The position numbers were made by a program, and so were the translations under genes. DNA of 6,324 nucleotides from Solirubrobacterales bacterium. Its GTDB lineage: Bacteria > Actinomycetota > Thermoleophilia > Solirubrobacterales > Solirubrobacteraceae. Positions within the stretch are counted from its first letter, which is position 1. The number at the start of each line of letters is the position of its first letter. Shown here one piece after another: positions 1 through 4,546 of this stretch. The stretch is taken from NCBI GenBank assembly GCA_017354065.1, contig JAFMRN010000145.1, positions 1 to 6,324 on the forward strand, given 5' to 3'. The notes below the pieces were generated by a model, which saw only the letters and a list, made by a program, of their open reading frames with translations, was not told the origin of the DNA and did not search any database.

Positions 1-119
1 GGTAGGTCACGCGCCTGCTCGGGGTAGTCACACTCGTGGGTGACGCCCACCACGTCATCGCCGAGACCGAGGGCAAACAGCGTTTCGGTGGCGGATGGGA
101 CCAGGCTGATGATGCGCAT
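1..119 (-). CDS. BtuF/cobalamin-binding-type ABC substrate-binding protein, N-terminal fragment (continues beyond window)
   Basis: Reading the minus strand from the ATG at 117-119 gives 39 codons that stay open to the window edge. The peptide begins MRIISLVPSATETLFALGLG and continues with DDVVGVTHECDYPEQARDL. This closely matches the start of the periplasmic-binding-protein-2 family (PF01497) members usually annotated as cobalamin-binding or BtuF-like. That family typically opens with an IVSLxPSxTE strand-turn and a GVTHxCDYP segment. There is no hydrophobic signal peptide or lipobox before the first beta strand, as is common in the cytosolic-looking members of this group, so export by this protein is not evident. 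The ATG is chosen because the family motif starts immediately after it and no in-frame ATG, GTG or TTG is seen for some 60 bases upstream. No Shine-Dalgarno sequence precedes it. The ligand (vitamin B12 or another chelate) cannot be decided from 39 residues. Confidence 0.82.
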   Translation of the reverse strand, partial: MRIISLVPSATETLFALGLGDDVVGVTHECDYPEQARDL

Positions 120-129
120 CGTGAATGGA

Positions 130-158
130 ACGATATGACAGAGACGGAATTGCCTGAA
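130..158 (-). promoter_or_regulatory. Possible promoter for the BtuF-like gene, near-leaderless
   Basis: On the minus strand a TTCAGG (153-158) is followed after 17 nt by TATCGT (130-135), a fair fit to a sigma-70-type TTGACA/TANNNT pair. Transcription would start around 122-124, only a few bases before the ATG at 119. That agrees with the absence of a Shine-Dalgarno sequence, because leaderless or near-leaderless mRNAs are common in high-GC actinobacteria. This rests on motif matching only; the -35 match is partial. Confidence 0.3.
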
Positions 159-207
159 TTCGCTCGGCTGCCTGATAGCGTGCGGCGCGTCGGACAGGAG
201 TGGTTAC

Positions 208-333
208 GTGGCCGCGGAGGCGCGTCTCTCCATCGTTGATATGAACGACGACCCATCGCGAAGTAAGCACGCCGCTGGCCGCGGCATTTTCTGGCTCGGC
301 GCCGAGTGGCGGCGCCGCGGGGTTCCACGGTGA
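208..333 (+). CDS. Possible small leader ORF (41 aa) overlapping the CorC-like start
   Basis: A GTG at 208 opens a 41-codon frame ending in TGA at 331-333. An AGGAG (196-200) sits 7 nt upstream, a good ribosome-binding site. The stop overlaps the GTG at 330 that is the best start for the next gene, forming a GTGA overlap typical of translational coupling. The peptide (VAAEARLSIVD at the N-terminus, WRRRGVPR at the C-terminus) is polar and basic at its end, with no recognisable domain and no membrane segment. About 31 of 41 third positions are G or C, high but not extreme. An internal in-frame ATG at 241 could give a 30-aa version. It may be a short regulatory or coupling ORF, or chance in GC-rich DNA. 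No function is assigned. Confidence 0.3.
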   Translation: MAAEARLSIVDMNDDPSRSKHAAGRGIFWLGAEWRRRGVPR

Positions 334-1655
334 GCGCGTTAGCGCTGGTCCTGACGGCGCTGCTGGTGCTCGTCAACGCGTTCTTCGTGATCGCCGAGTA
401 CGCGCTGGTCCGCTCGCGTGAGTCTCGCCTGGAGACGATCGTCGAGGAACGGGCCCGCGGAGCGCGCGGGGCCCGCGTGGCACTGGCCCAGATGGATGCC
501 ATGGGCGATTACATCGCCGCCTGCCAGGTCGGGATCACCATGGCGTCGATCGGGATCGGTGCGCTCGGCGAGCCCGCCATAGCCGACCTGCTGAAGCAGA
601 TCTTCGGAAAGGCTCCGTCCGGGGCCGTCGCCGCGATCGCTGGCGTCGTCGCCTACGTGATCATCACCTTCTTCCAGAGCACGGTCGGTGAAATCGTGCC
701 GAAGCTCTACACGCTCCAGCACGCCGAGGGGATGGTGGTCCGCGTCGCGCCGGTGATGCGCGTCTTCATCCTCGTGTTCAAGCCGGTGATCGTGGCGTTG
801 AACGTCACCTCGGAATGGATGGTGCGGGCCCTGGGTACCGATCCGCACGCGGAGTCCGACCAGGGCACGCCCGACGACATCAAGGCGCTGATCGCCTCCT
901 CCCACAGCGGCGGCCAGATCGACCGCGGGGAAGCCGAGATGCTGACCGGCGTGTTCCACCTCCACGAACAGGAGGCGCGCCAGGTGATGACGCCGATCCC
1001 GGCCGTCGTCACAGTCGACATCTCCGCCACGGTCGGGGAGGGGCTCGAGACCTGCGTCCGCACCGGGCATTCGCGGCTGGTGGTGGTCGAGGACGATGAT
1101 GAGGACCAGGTCCGCGGCATCGTGCACGTGAACCAGCTGGTCAAGGTGATGCTCCAGCGCGGTGCTGAGGCCCGGTTTGAGGATCGCGTCCGCGCGGCGC
1201 CGATAGTTCCCGAGACAAAGCCGCTGGATGACCTGCTGGGAGACCTCCAGCGCGAGCGGACCGAGTTGGCGGTGGTGGTCGACGAATACGGCCGCACGGC
1301 CGGGATCGTCACGATCGAGGACATCATCGAGGAGGTCGTGGGCGAGATCTCCGATGAGACCGACCCGCACGGGAGCGGCGTCCGCCAGCTGGCCAACGGC
1401 GACTGGTTCATCCGCGGGCACGTGCCGGTCGCTGACCTGGACAACTACGGCCTGGACCTGCCGGTCGACACCGACGCCTACAACTCGATCGGCGGGTTCG
1501 TGTTCGCGGAGCTGGGGCGCCTGCCCAAGCGCGGCGATCAGATCGACGCCAACGGGCACAACATCCGCGTTGAGGCGGTCCGCCAGAACCGCGTGGAGGC
1601 GGTCCGCGTGCGGAAGGTCAAGCGCCGCGAGCCTGACGGCGAGCAGGCCGACTGA
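330..1655 (+). CDS. CorC/HlyC-family membrane protein (DUF21/CNNM + two CBS + CorC_HlyC domains)
   Basis: The protein has 441 residues from the GTG at 330. It has the family's full domain order. The N-terminal DUF21/CNNM membrane domain has hydrophobic stretches near residues 3-23, 61-80, 98-115 and 134-157, including NAFFVIAEYALVRSR just after the start, GITMASIGIGALGEP (about 69-82) and GEIVPK (about 120-125). A CBS pair follows: VMTPIPAVVTVD opens the first repeat near 219, and DEYGRTAGIVTIEDIIEE lies in the second near 318-335. A C-terminal CorC_HlyC domain spans about 355-430. Family members are linked to Mg2+/Co2+ handling or efflux and sometimes, historically, to hemolysin; the ion is not determined here. 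GTG 330 is preferred over the in-frame GTG at 306 because it places the first transmembrane helix at the very start, as in relatives, and GGGG lies at 319-322. The 306 start would add eight residues (MAAPRGST). The gene stands alone on the plus strand, and its downstream neighbour is convergent. Confidence 0.93.
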   Translation: MSALALVLTALLVLVNAFFVIAEYALVRSRESRLETIVEERARGARGARVALAQMDAMGDYIAACQVGITMASIGIGALGEPAIADLLKQIFGKAPSGAVAAIAGVVAYVIITFFQSTVGEIVPKLYTLQHAEGMVVRVAPVMRVFILVFKPVIVALNVTSEWMVRALGTDPHAESDQGTPDDIKALIASSHSGGQIDRGEAEMLTGVFHLHEQEARQVMTPIPAVVTVDISATVGEGLETCVRTGHSRLVVVEDDDEDQVRGIVHVNQLVKVMLQRGAEARFEDRVRAAPIVPETKPLDDLLGDLQRERTELAVVVDEYGRTAGIVTIEDIIEEVVGEISDETDPHGSGVRQLANGDWFIRGHVPVADLDNYGLDLPVDTDAYNSIGGFVFAELGRLPKRGDQIDANGHNIRVEAVRQNRVEAVRVRKVKRREPDGEQAD

Positions 1656-1675
1656 CCGGCTCCGGGCCGGGCGGC

Positions 1676-1705
1676 TTGCGTGATATTGCTCTCACTTGTT
1701 ACCAT
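1676..1705 (+). promoter_or_regulatory. Possible extended -10 promoter inside the convergent intergenic region
   Basis: TTGCGT (1676-1681) is followed after 18 nt by TACCAT (1700-1705). A TGT at 1697-1699 forms an extended -10. The predicted start, around 1711-1713, falls exactly at the base of the long stem at 1713-1770. The hexamers are partial consensus matches, so this is tentative. Confidence 0.28.
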
Positions 1706-1712
1706 CCCGTGA

Positions 1713-1770
1713 CAACAGCAGCCGGTGAACGCCGTGTGAGAAACGGCGCGCCAAAAGTTCCCGGTGGTTG
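1713..1770 (+). ncRNA. Candidate structured RNA stem of unknown class
   Basis: The sequence can fold into one long stacked stem. CAAC (1713-1716) pairs with GTTG (1767-1770), and CCGG (1722-1725) with CCGG (1761-1764). GAAC (1727-1730) pairs with GTTC (1757-1760) after a single bulged T at 1726, and GCCGT (1731-1735) with ACGGC (1743-1747) around the 7-nt loop GTGAGAA. An unpaired purine-rich segment (CGCGCCAAAA-like, about 1748-1756) forms an asymmetric internal loop. This is more elaborate than a simple terminator, and no U-run follows. It could be the 5' domain of a small RNA or leader, or part of the 3' UTR of the CorC-like transcript. No known RNA family is recognised, and no comparative evidence is available. 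Confidence 0.3.
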
Positions 1771-1779
1771 AGAGGAGAG

Positions 1780-1881
1780 ATGAAGCCGGCTCGCAAGGGC
1801 CGGCTTCACGTTCTTAAGCGGCTTACCTTTGCGAGAAAGGTGCAACATAGGAGCCCTTCTCGCAAAGCTCCCGGCCGTTAA
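1780..1881 (+). CDS. Possible 33-aa basic small ORF (low confidence)
   Basis: An ATG at 1780 follows the purine run GAGAGGAGAG and opens a 33-codon frame ending in TAA at 1879-1881. The peptide is strongly basic (MKPARKGRLHVLKRLTFARK at its start), with 11 Lys/Arg residues and no acidic residue. It spans the hairpins at 1781-1808 and 1827-1867, so the start codon would be buried in a stem. The basic composition may simply be a by-product of the palindromes. It is listed because the ribosome-binding sequence and start are well placed; it resembles no known family. Confidence 0.15.
   Translation: MKPARKGRLHVLKRLTFARKVQHRSPSRKAPGR
1781..1815 (+). terminator. Probable terminator of the CorC-like gene
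   Basis: TGAAGCCGGC (1781-1790) and GCCGGCTTCA (1799-1808) form a perfect 10-bp stem with the 8-nt loop TCGCAAGG. A short, imperfect T-rich tail (CGTTCTT, 1809-1815) follows. It lies about 125 nt past the stop of the CorC-like gene. On the minus strand the stem is followed by a pyrimidine run, so it may work in both directions. The U-tract is weak, as is common in GC-rich genomes. Confidence 0.55.
1827..1867. repeat. Inverted repeat with 11-bp perfect arms
   Basis: CTTTGCGAGAA (1827-1837) and TTCTCGCAAAG (1857-1867) are perfect reverse complements separated by 19 nt. The arms are less GC-rich than the surroundings. No T-tract follows on either strand, so it is not an obvious terminator. Its left arm could alternatively pair with CTCGCAA (1790-1796) in the loop region of the upstream hairpin, which would make the two structures mutually exclusive. 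It may be an RNA switch element, a protein-binding palindrome or a chance structure. Confidence 0.6.
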
Positions 1882-1911
1882 AGGAAACCGGCCCGCTGGG
1901 GACGGGCCGGT
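1878..1911 (-). terminator. Strong intrinsic terminator for the minus-strand transcript
   Basis: ACCGGCCCG (1887-1895) and CGGGCCGGT (1903-1911) form a perfect 9-bp stem with a 7-nt loop. Read on the minus strand, the stem is followed at once by TTTCCTTTAA, the classic hairpin plus T-rich tail. It sits about 85 nt beyond the stop codon of the acyl-CoA dehydrogenase gene, the right place to end that transcript and possibly the whole nucleotide-sugar operon. On the plus strand only CTCGCGCTTCT follows, so plus-strand termination would be weaker. Confidence 0.72.
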
Positions 1912-1939
1912 CTCGCGCTTCTGGGGAGGAGGTGCTGCT

Positions 1940-2008
1940 ATGAGGTACGTCGCGCCTCAGAGAATGGGCGCCAGACCTCAACTACGGCTAAAGGTTTACT
2001 TGGCGTAG
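1940..2008 (+). CDS. Possible 22-aa small ORF with a consensus ribosome-binding site (low confidence)
   Basis: AGGAGGTG (1927-1934) lies 5 nt before an ATG at 1940, a textbook Shine-Dalgarno arrangement. The frame ends in TAG at 2006-2008 and encodes MRYVAPQRMGARPQLRLKVY plus two residues, a basic peptide with no recognised motif. The end overlaps the 3' end of the convergent acyl-CoA dehydrogenase gene by 13 nt. The coding part can also fold, TGAGGT (1941-1946) with ACCTCA (1975-1980). Only the ribosome-binding site argues for translation; it may be coincidence. Confidence 0.17.
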   Translation: MRYVAPQRMGARPQLRLKVYLA

Positions 2009-2802
2009 TCGTAAAACCCGCGGCCGGCCTTCTTGCCGAGCGCACCCTCAGAGATCAGCTTCTCCATGTTGGCCGGCGTCTTCAACGACAGCGAGTCGCC
2101 GATCGCCTTGGACACGTCCAAGCCGACGTAGTCGAGCAGCGCCAGCGGGCCCATCGGCAGGCCGGCGCCGAGCTTCATTGCGTCATCCACGGCCTTGGGC
2201 TCCAGCCCCGACTCGGCCAGGAAGTTGGCGGCGTCGAACAGGTACGGGAACAGCAGGCGGTTGACGACGAAGCCGGGCGTGTCCGGGGTCTCGACCGCGA
2301 CCTTGTTCAGTTGCTCACACAGCGCCAGGGTGCGCTTCTTCGTCTCCGCGCTGGTCTCCGGCGAGGACACGACCTCGATCAGCTTCATCATCGGGACCGG
2401 GTTGAACACGTGTAGGCCGATGAAGCGCTCGGGGTGGCCGCTGGCCTTGCCCAGCTCGCCGATCGACAGTGACGAGGTGGTGGTCGAGAGGATCGTCTCG
2501 TCACCCTGGTGCTTGGTCAGCTCGGCCAGGTCGGCCAGCAGCTTGGCCTTGGAATCGTGGTCCTCGACGATCGCCTCCACCAGATAGGTGGAGCTGTCGA
2601 GCGCGCTGAGGTTGGTGGAGACCTTGATCCGGTCCGCGTCCGCGCCCTCGAACCGCGGCGCACCCTTGGCGATCGCCTTGTTGACGCGCTCGACGGATGC
2701 GTCGGAGCGTGCCCAGAGGACGACGTCGGTGCTTGCCGAGGCTACGATTGCCAGGCCTGAGGCGATCGTGCCGCTGCCTGCGATTCCGAGAGTTTCAGTC
2801 AA
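1996..2802 (-). CDS. 3-hydroxybutyryl-CoA/3-hydroxyacyl-CoA dehydrogenase family protein
   Basis: The protein has 268 residues from a TTG start at 2802. GGGAAGGGAAC lies just upstream as ribosome-binding site, and the Rossmann strand begins within six residues. The family reduces or oxidises 3-hydroxyacyl-CoA in fatty-acid, butyrate/PHB or aromatic (PaaH-like) metabolism in the cytosol. Catalytic landmarks are all present: TTTSS with S110, GLHVFNPVPMMKLIEV with H131 and E143 (the His/Glu dyad, 12 apart as expected), and GFVVNR with N181. The C-terminal domain has MKLGAGLPMGPLALLDYVGL and ends KKAGRGFYDYAK. Odd points: the glycine motif reads GSGTIASG, with Ala14 where Gly is usual. The end of beta-2 reads VVLWARS, with Ala31 where an NAD-binding Asp is usual. 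The linker after it is short, so the protein is about 15 residues shorter than typical. A longer in-frame start at 2994 would run into the upstream gene and adds no family sequence. It follows the nucleotide-sugar genes after 77 bp. Confidence 0.9.
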   Translation of the reverse strand: MTETLGIAGSGTIASGLAIVASASTDVVLWARSDASVERVNKAIAKGAPRFEGADADRIKVSTNLSALDSSTYLVEAIVEDHDSKAKLLADLAELTKHQGDETILSTTTSSLSIGELGKASGHPERFIGLHVFNPVPMMKLIEVVSSPETSAETKKRTLALCEQLNKVAVETPDTPGFVVNRLLFPYLFDAANFLAESGLEPKAVDDAMKLGAGLPMGPLALLDYVGLDVSKAIGDSLSLKTPANMEKLISEGALGKKAGRGFYDYAK

Positions 2803-2830
2803 TGTTCCCTTCCCGTGGTTCGTTTCGGCC

Positions 2831-2846
2831 GGGCGAACGTCCGCCC
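2831..2846. repeat. Small GC hairpin in the 77-bp gap upstream of the dehydrogenase gene
   Basis: GGGCG (2831-2835) and CGCCC (2842-2846) can pair around a 6-nt loop. The element lies in the gap between the RfbG-like stop and the acyl-CoA dehydrogenase TTG. No T-tract follows on the minus strand, so it is not a convincing terminator. It could be a minor 5'-UTR structure or an mRNA processing point. Confidence 0.25.
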
Positions 2847-2879
2847 AACCGCGGCCCCACACTACGGGATCGTCAAAAC

Positions 2880-3848
2880 TTAGAGCCACTCCGGGTGCCG
2901 GCGGTACCAGTCCAGCGTGCGGCCCAGCCCGTCCTCCAGCTCGACGGCCGGTTGCCAGCCCGTCAGGGCGCTCAGCTTGGAGTGATCGACCCACTGGCGG
3001 TCGATCTCGCCGCTCGGCGTGCCGCTCCCGAGGATCTCCGGCTCCACGCGTGTCCCTGCCAGGCGGCAGATCGTCTCGATCACGTCCAGCACCCGGTGGG
3101 GGCGGCCGCTGCCGGCGTTGAAGGCCTCACCGGCGCCGGCGCCGCGCCCCAACGCTGACCAGATCGCCAGATACGCGCTCACGGCGTCCTCCACGTACAG
3201 GAAGTCGCGCTGCGGGCTGCCGTCGGAGCGGACCACCGGGGGCCGGCCGCCCAATGCCGCGGACACCGCCTCCGGGACCAGGCGTGACGGGTTCGCATCG
3301 CCGCCGCCGTACAGGTTCGCAAAGCGCGTGACCGCCACCGGCAGCCCCCAGGTATGCGCGTAGCTGCGGGCGATCATGTCCGCGGCGGCCTTCGACACGT
3401 CGTAGGGGTAGCGCGCCAACAACGCGTGCTGCTCGCGGTAGGGGAGCTCGGCGTGCTGGCCATAAGCCTTGTCTGAAGCCGCCACGACCACGCGCTCGAC
3501 GCCCAGCTGACGGCACGCTTCAAGCACCTGCCAGGTCCCGCGGATGTTGGTCTCGAACGTCGAGACCGGTGAGCGGCTGGCGGTTCCGACGATCGTCTGG
3601 GCGGCCAGGTGAAAGACACTGTCGACCTCATACTCGGCGACGGTGCGCGTCACCAACTCGCCATCACAGATGTCGCCGTTGACGACATCCACCTGGTCCT
3701 CTGACAGTGCGGAGCGCGTTTTCTCATCGCGGCGGATCACGCACACGTGCGCACCGCGCTCCAGCAACTCGGCCACCAGCCACGAGCCGAGTAGCCCGTA
3801 CGCGCCGGTCACCAGCACGGAGTGGCCGCTCAGTTCCAGAGCTTCCAC
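2880..3848 (-). CDS. CDP-glucose 4,6-dehydratase-like extended SDR (RfbG-like)
   Basis: The protein has 322 residues from a GTG at 3848, preceded by GGGGGAGG (3853-3860) four bases upstream. Extended-SDR hallmarks are the dinucleotide-binding GAYGLLG (15-21), VFHLAAQ (78-84), active-site S125-D126-K127 in ASDKAYG, and Y149xxxK153 in YDVSK. The D-K pair after Ser/Thr is typical of CDP-glucose 4,6-dehydratases, whereas RmlB-type dehydratases carry D-E. The stretches TFETNIRGT, RFANLYGGGD and RLVPE also fit RfbG. The predicted reaction is CDP-glucose to CDP-4-keto-6-deoxyglucose with tightly bound cofactor. The RfbF-like cytidylyltransferase, which would make the substrate, lies immediately upstream and overlaps by 19 nt, which strongly supports the assignment. 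The upstream extension to an ATG at 3911 is rejected because it lies inside the neighbour's coding sequence and adds nothing family-like. A GDP- or UDP-sugar dehydratase remains possible from sequence alone. R39-R40 follow beta-2. Confidence 0.8.
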   Translation of the reverse strand: MEALELSGHSVLVTGAYGLLGSWLVAELLERGAHVCVIRRDEKTRSALSEDQVDVVNGDICDGELVTRTVAEYEVDSVFHLAAQTIVGTASRSPVSTFETNIRGTWQVLEACRQLGVERVVVAASDKAYGQHAELPYREQHALLARYPYDVSKAAADMIARSYAHTWGLPVAVTRFANLYGGGDANPSRLVPEAVSAALGGRPPVVRSDGSPQRDFLYVEDAVSAYLAIWSALGRGAGAGEAFNAGSGRPHRVLDVIETICRLAGTRVEPEILGSGTPSGEIDRQWVDHSKLSALTGWQPAVELEDGLGRTLDWYRRHPEWL

Positions 3849-4546
3849 GGCGCCTCCCCCGACGCCCACAGGTCGTTCAGCTCGGCTGCGTCCTTGTAGG
3901 TGTCCATGCACTTCCAGAAGCCCTGGTGCCGGAAGGCGCTCAGCTGCCTTTCTGCGGCCAGCGTGCTCAGCGGGCCGCGCTCAAGCGCCGCGTCGGGCGG
4001 GATCTGGGCCAGCACGCCCGCCTCGAAGCAGAAGAACCCGCCGTTGACCCAGCGCTCCGAGCGGGGCTTCTCAATGAAGCCCCGTACAGCGCCGTCCTCG
4101 GCCAGCTCGGCGACCCCGAACTGCAGCTCGGGGCGTACGACCGTGACCGTCGCACTGCGTCCCTCAGAGCGGTGGTGGGCCAGGAGGCCCGCAAGGTCGA
4201 TGTCGGCCACGCCGTCGGCATAGGTGACACACACGGTGCCGTCCCCCAGCGCTCCGGCCGCCCGCGCCAGGCGCCCGCCGGTCTGGGTGTCGAGGCCCGT
4301 CTCGATACAGGCGACCTGGGCGCTGCCCCAGTCCGTGGCGGCCGCGAACTGCTCGACCGCCTCTGCCTGGTACCCGGTCAGCAGGTAGAAGCGCTCAAAG
4401 CCCTGCGCCAGGTAGATCTGGATCACATGCCAGAGGATCGGGCGCCCGCCGATCTCGACCAGCGGCTTGGGCAGCGACGCGGCGTCCGCGCGCAGCCGCG
4501 TGCCCCGGCCGCCGCAGAGGATCGCAACGGGTGGACGTTCACTCAT
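3830..4546 (-). CDS. Glucose-1-phosphate cytidylyltransferase-like nucleotidyltransferase (compact RfbF)
   Basis: The protein has 238 residues from the ATG at 4546 (MSERPPVAILCGGRGTRLR). The RfbF-type enzyme joins CTP and glucose-1-phosphate to give CDP-glucose plus pyrophosphate in the cytosol. Motifs are the nucleotide-binding GGRGTRL (12-18), PKPLVEIGGRPILWH (26-40), the metal-binding ADGVADIDL (110-118), GFIEKPR (156-162), WVNGGFFCFE (166-175) and GFWKCMDTYKD (209-219). The DGVADID and WVNGGFF...GFWxCMDT signatures separate RfbF from RmlA and GalU. It is about 20 residues shorter than the usual 257 or so. The missing part lies between the FAAATDW region (about 67-73) and CIETGLDTQTGG (80-91), where RfbF proteins normally carry an extra loop. 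Gly in the usual YGDG is Ala110. Its start overlaps the upstream gene's stop by 8 nt and no good Shine-Dalgarno precedes it, so translation is probably coupled. Confidence 0.85.
   Translation of the reverse strand: MSERPPVAILCGGRGTRLRADAASLPKPLVEIGGRPILWHVIQIYLAQGFERFYLLTGYQAEAVEQFAAATDWGSAQVACIETGLDTQTGGRLARAAGALGDGTVCVTYADGVADIDLAGLLAHHRSEGRSATVTVVRPELQFGVAELAEDGAVRGFIEKPRSERWVNGGFFCFEAGVLAQIPPDAALERGPLSTLAAERQLSAFRHQGFWKCMDTYKDAAELNDLWASGEAPWKLWN
3853..3860 (-). promoter_or_regulatory. Ribosome-binding site deciding the RfbG-like start
   Basis: GGGGGAGG lies inside the end of the RfbF-like reading frame, four bases before the GTG at 3848. It fixes the GTG as the start of the dehydratase and gives a 19-nt overlap with the cytidylyltransferase. 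No comparable site precedes the distant ATG at 3911. Confidence 0.65.

Larger units (their letters stand above)
1656..1995. other. Convergent intergenic region rich in inverted repeats
   Basis: This 340-bp stretch separates the 3' end of the CorC-like gene from the 3' end of the acyl-CoA dehydrogenase gene. It carries four separate self-complementary elements, at 1713-1770, 1781-1808, 1827-1867 and 1887-1911. It also holds a possible plus-strand promoter (1676-1705) and two ribosome-binding-like purine runs, GAGAGGAGAG near 1770-1779 and AGGAGGTG at 1927-1934. Two of the hairpins explain ordinary termination of the two convergent genes; the rest is more structure than termination needs. No known riboswitch, tmRNA, SRP RNA or RNase P motif was recognised. 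Confidence 0.75.

Noticed and set aside
135..239. A 34-codon plus-strand frame from an ATG at 135
   Set aside because: It has a weak ribosome-binding site and no motif, overlaps the likely minus-strand promoter, and is less well placed than the frame starting at 208.
707..1444. A second minus-strand frame of 245 codons, rich in Ser/Thr/Arg
   Set aside because: It has low-complexity composition and no motif, and lies entirely within a convincing plus-strand gene.
339..1559. A 406-codon open frame on the minus strand opposite the CorC-like gene
   Set aside because: Its product is rich in His, Asp and Arg with no family resemblance. It mirrors the codon bias of the real gene on the plus strand, as expected for GC-rich antisense frames.
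1681..1915. A known riboswitch or housekeeping RNA (cobalamin, c-di-GMP, SAM, tmRNA, SRP, RNase P)
   Set aside because: None of the conserved core sequences of these classes could be found by eye on either strand.
2859..2876. TTGACG (minus strand, 2871-2876) as a promoter for the acyl-CoA dehydrogenase gene
   Set aside because: The only TANNNT-like hexamer nearby (TAGTGT, 2859-2864) is 6 nt away rather than about 17, and no usable -10 lies at the right distance.
2803..2994. An N-terminal extension of the acyl-CoA dehydrogenase to an upstream start
   Set aside because: The extra 64 residues are not family-like and overlap the end of the RfbG-like gene. The TTG at 2802 has a good ribosome-binding site and starts right before the Rossmann strand.
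3849..3911. An ATG at 3911 as start of the RfbG-like gene
   Set aside because: It would add 21 Gly/Arg-rich residues inside the cytidylyltransferase coding region, and the GTG at 3848 has its own strong ribosome-binding site.
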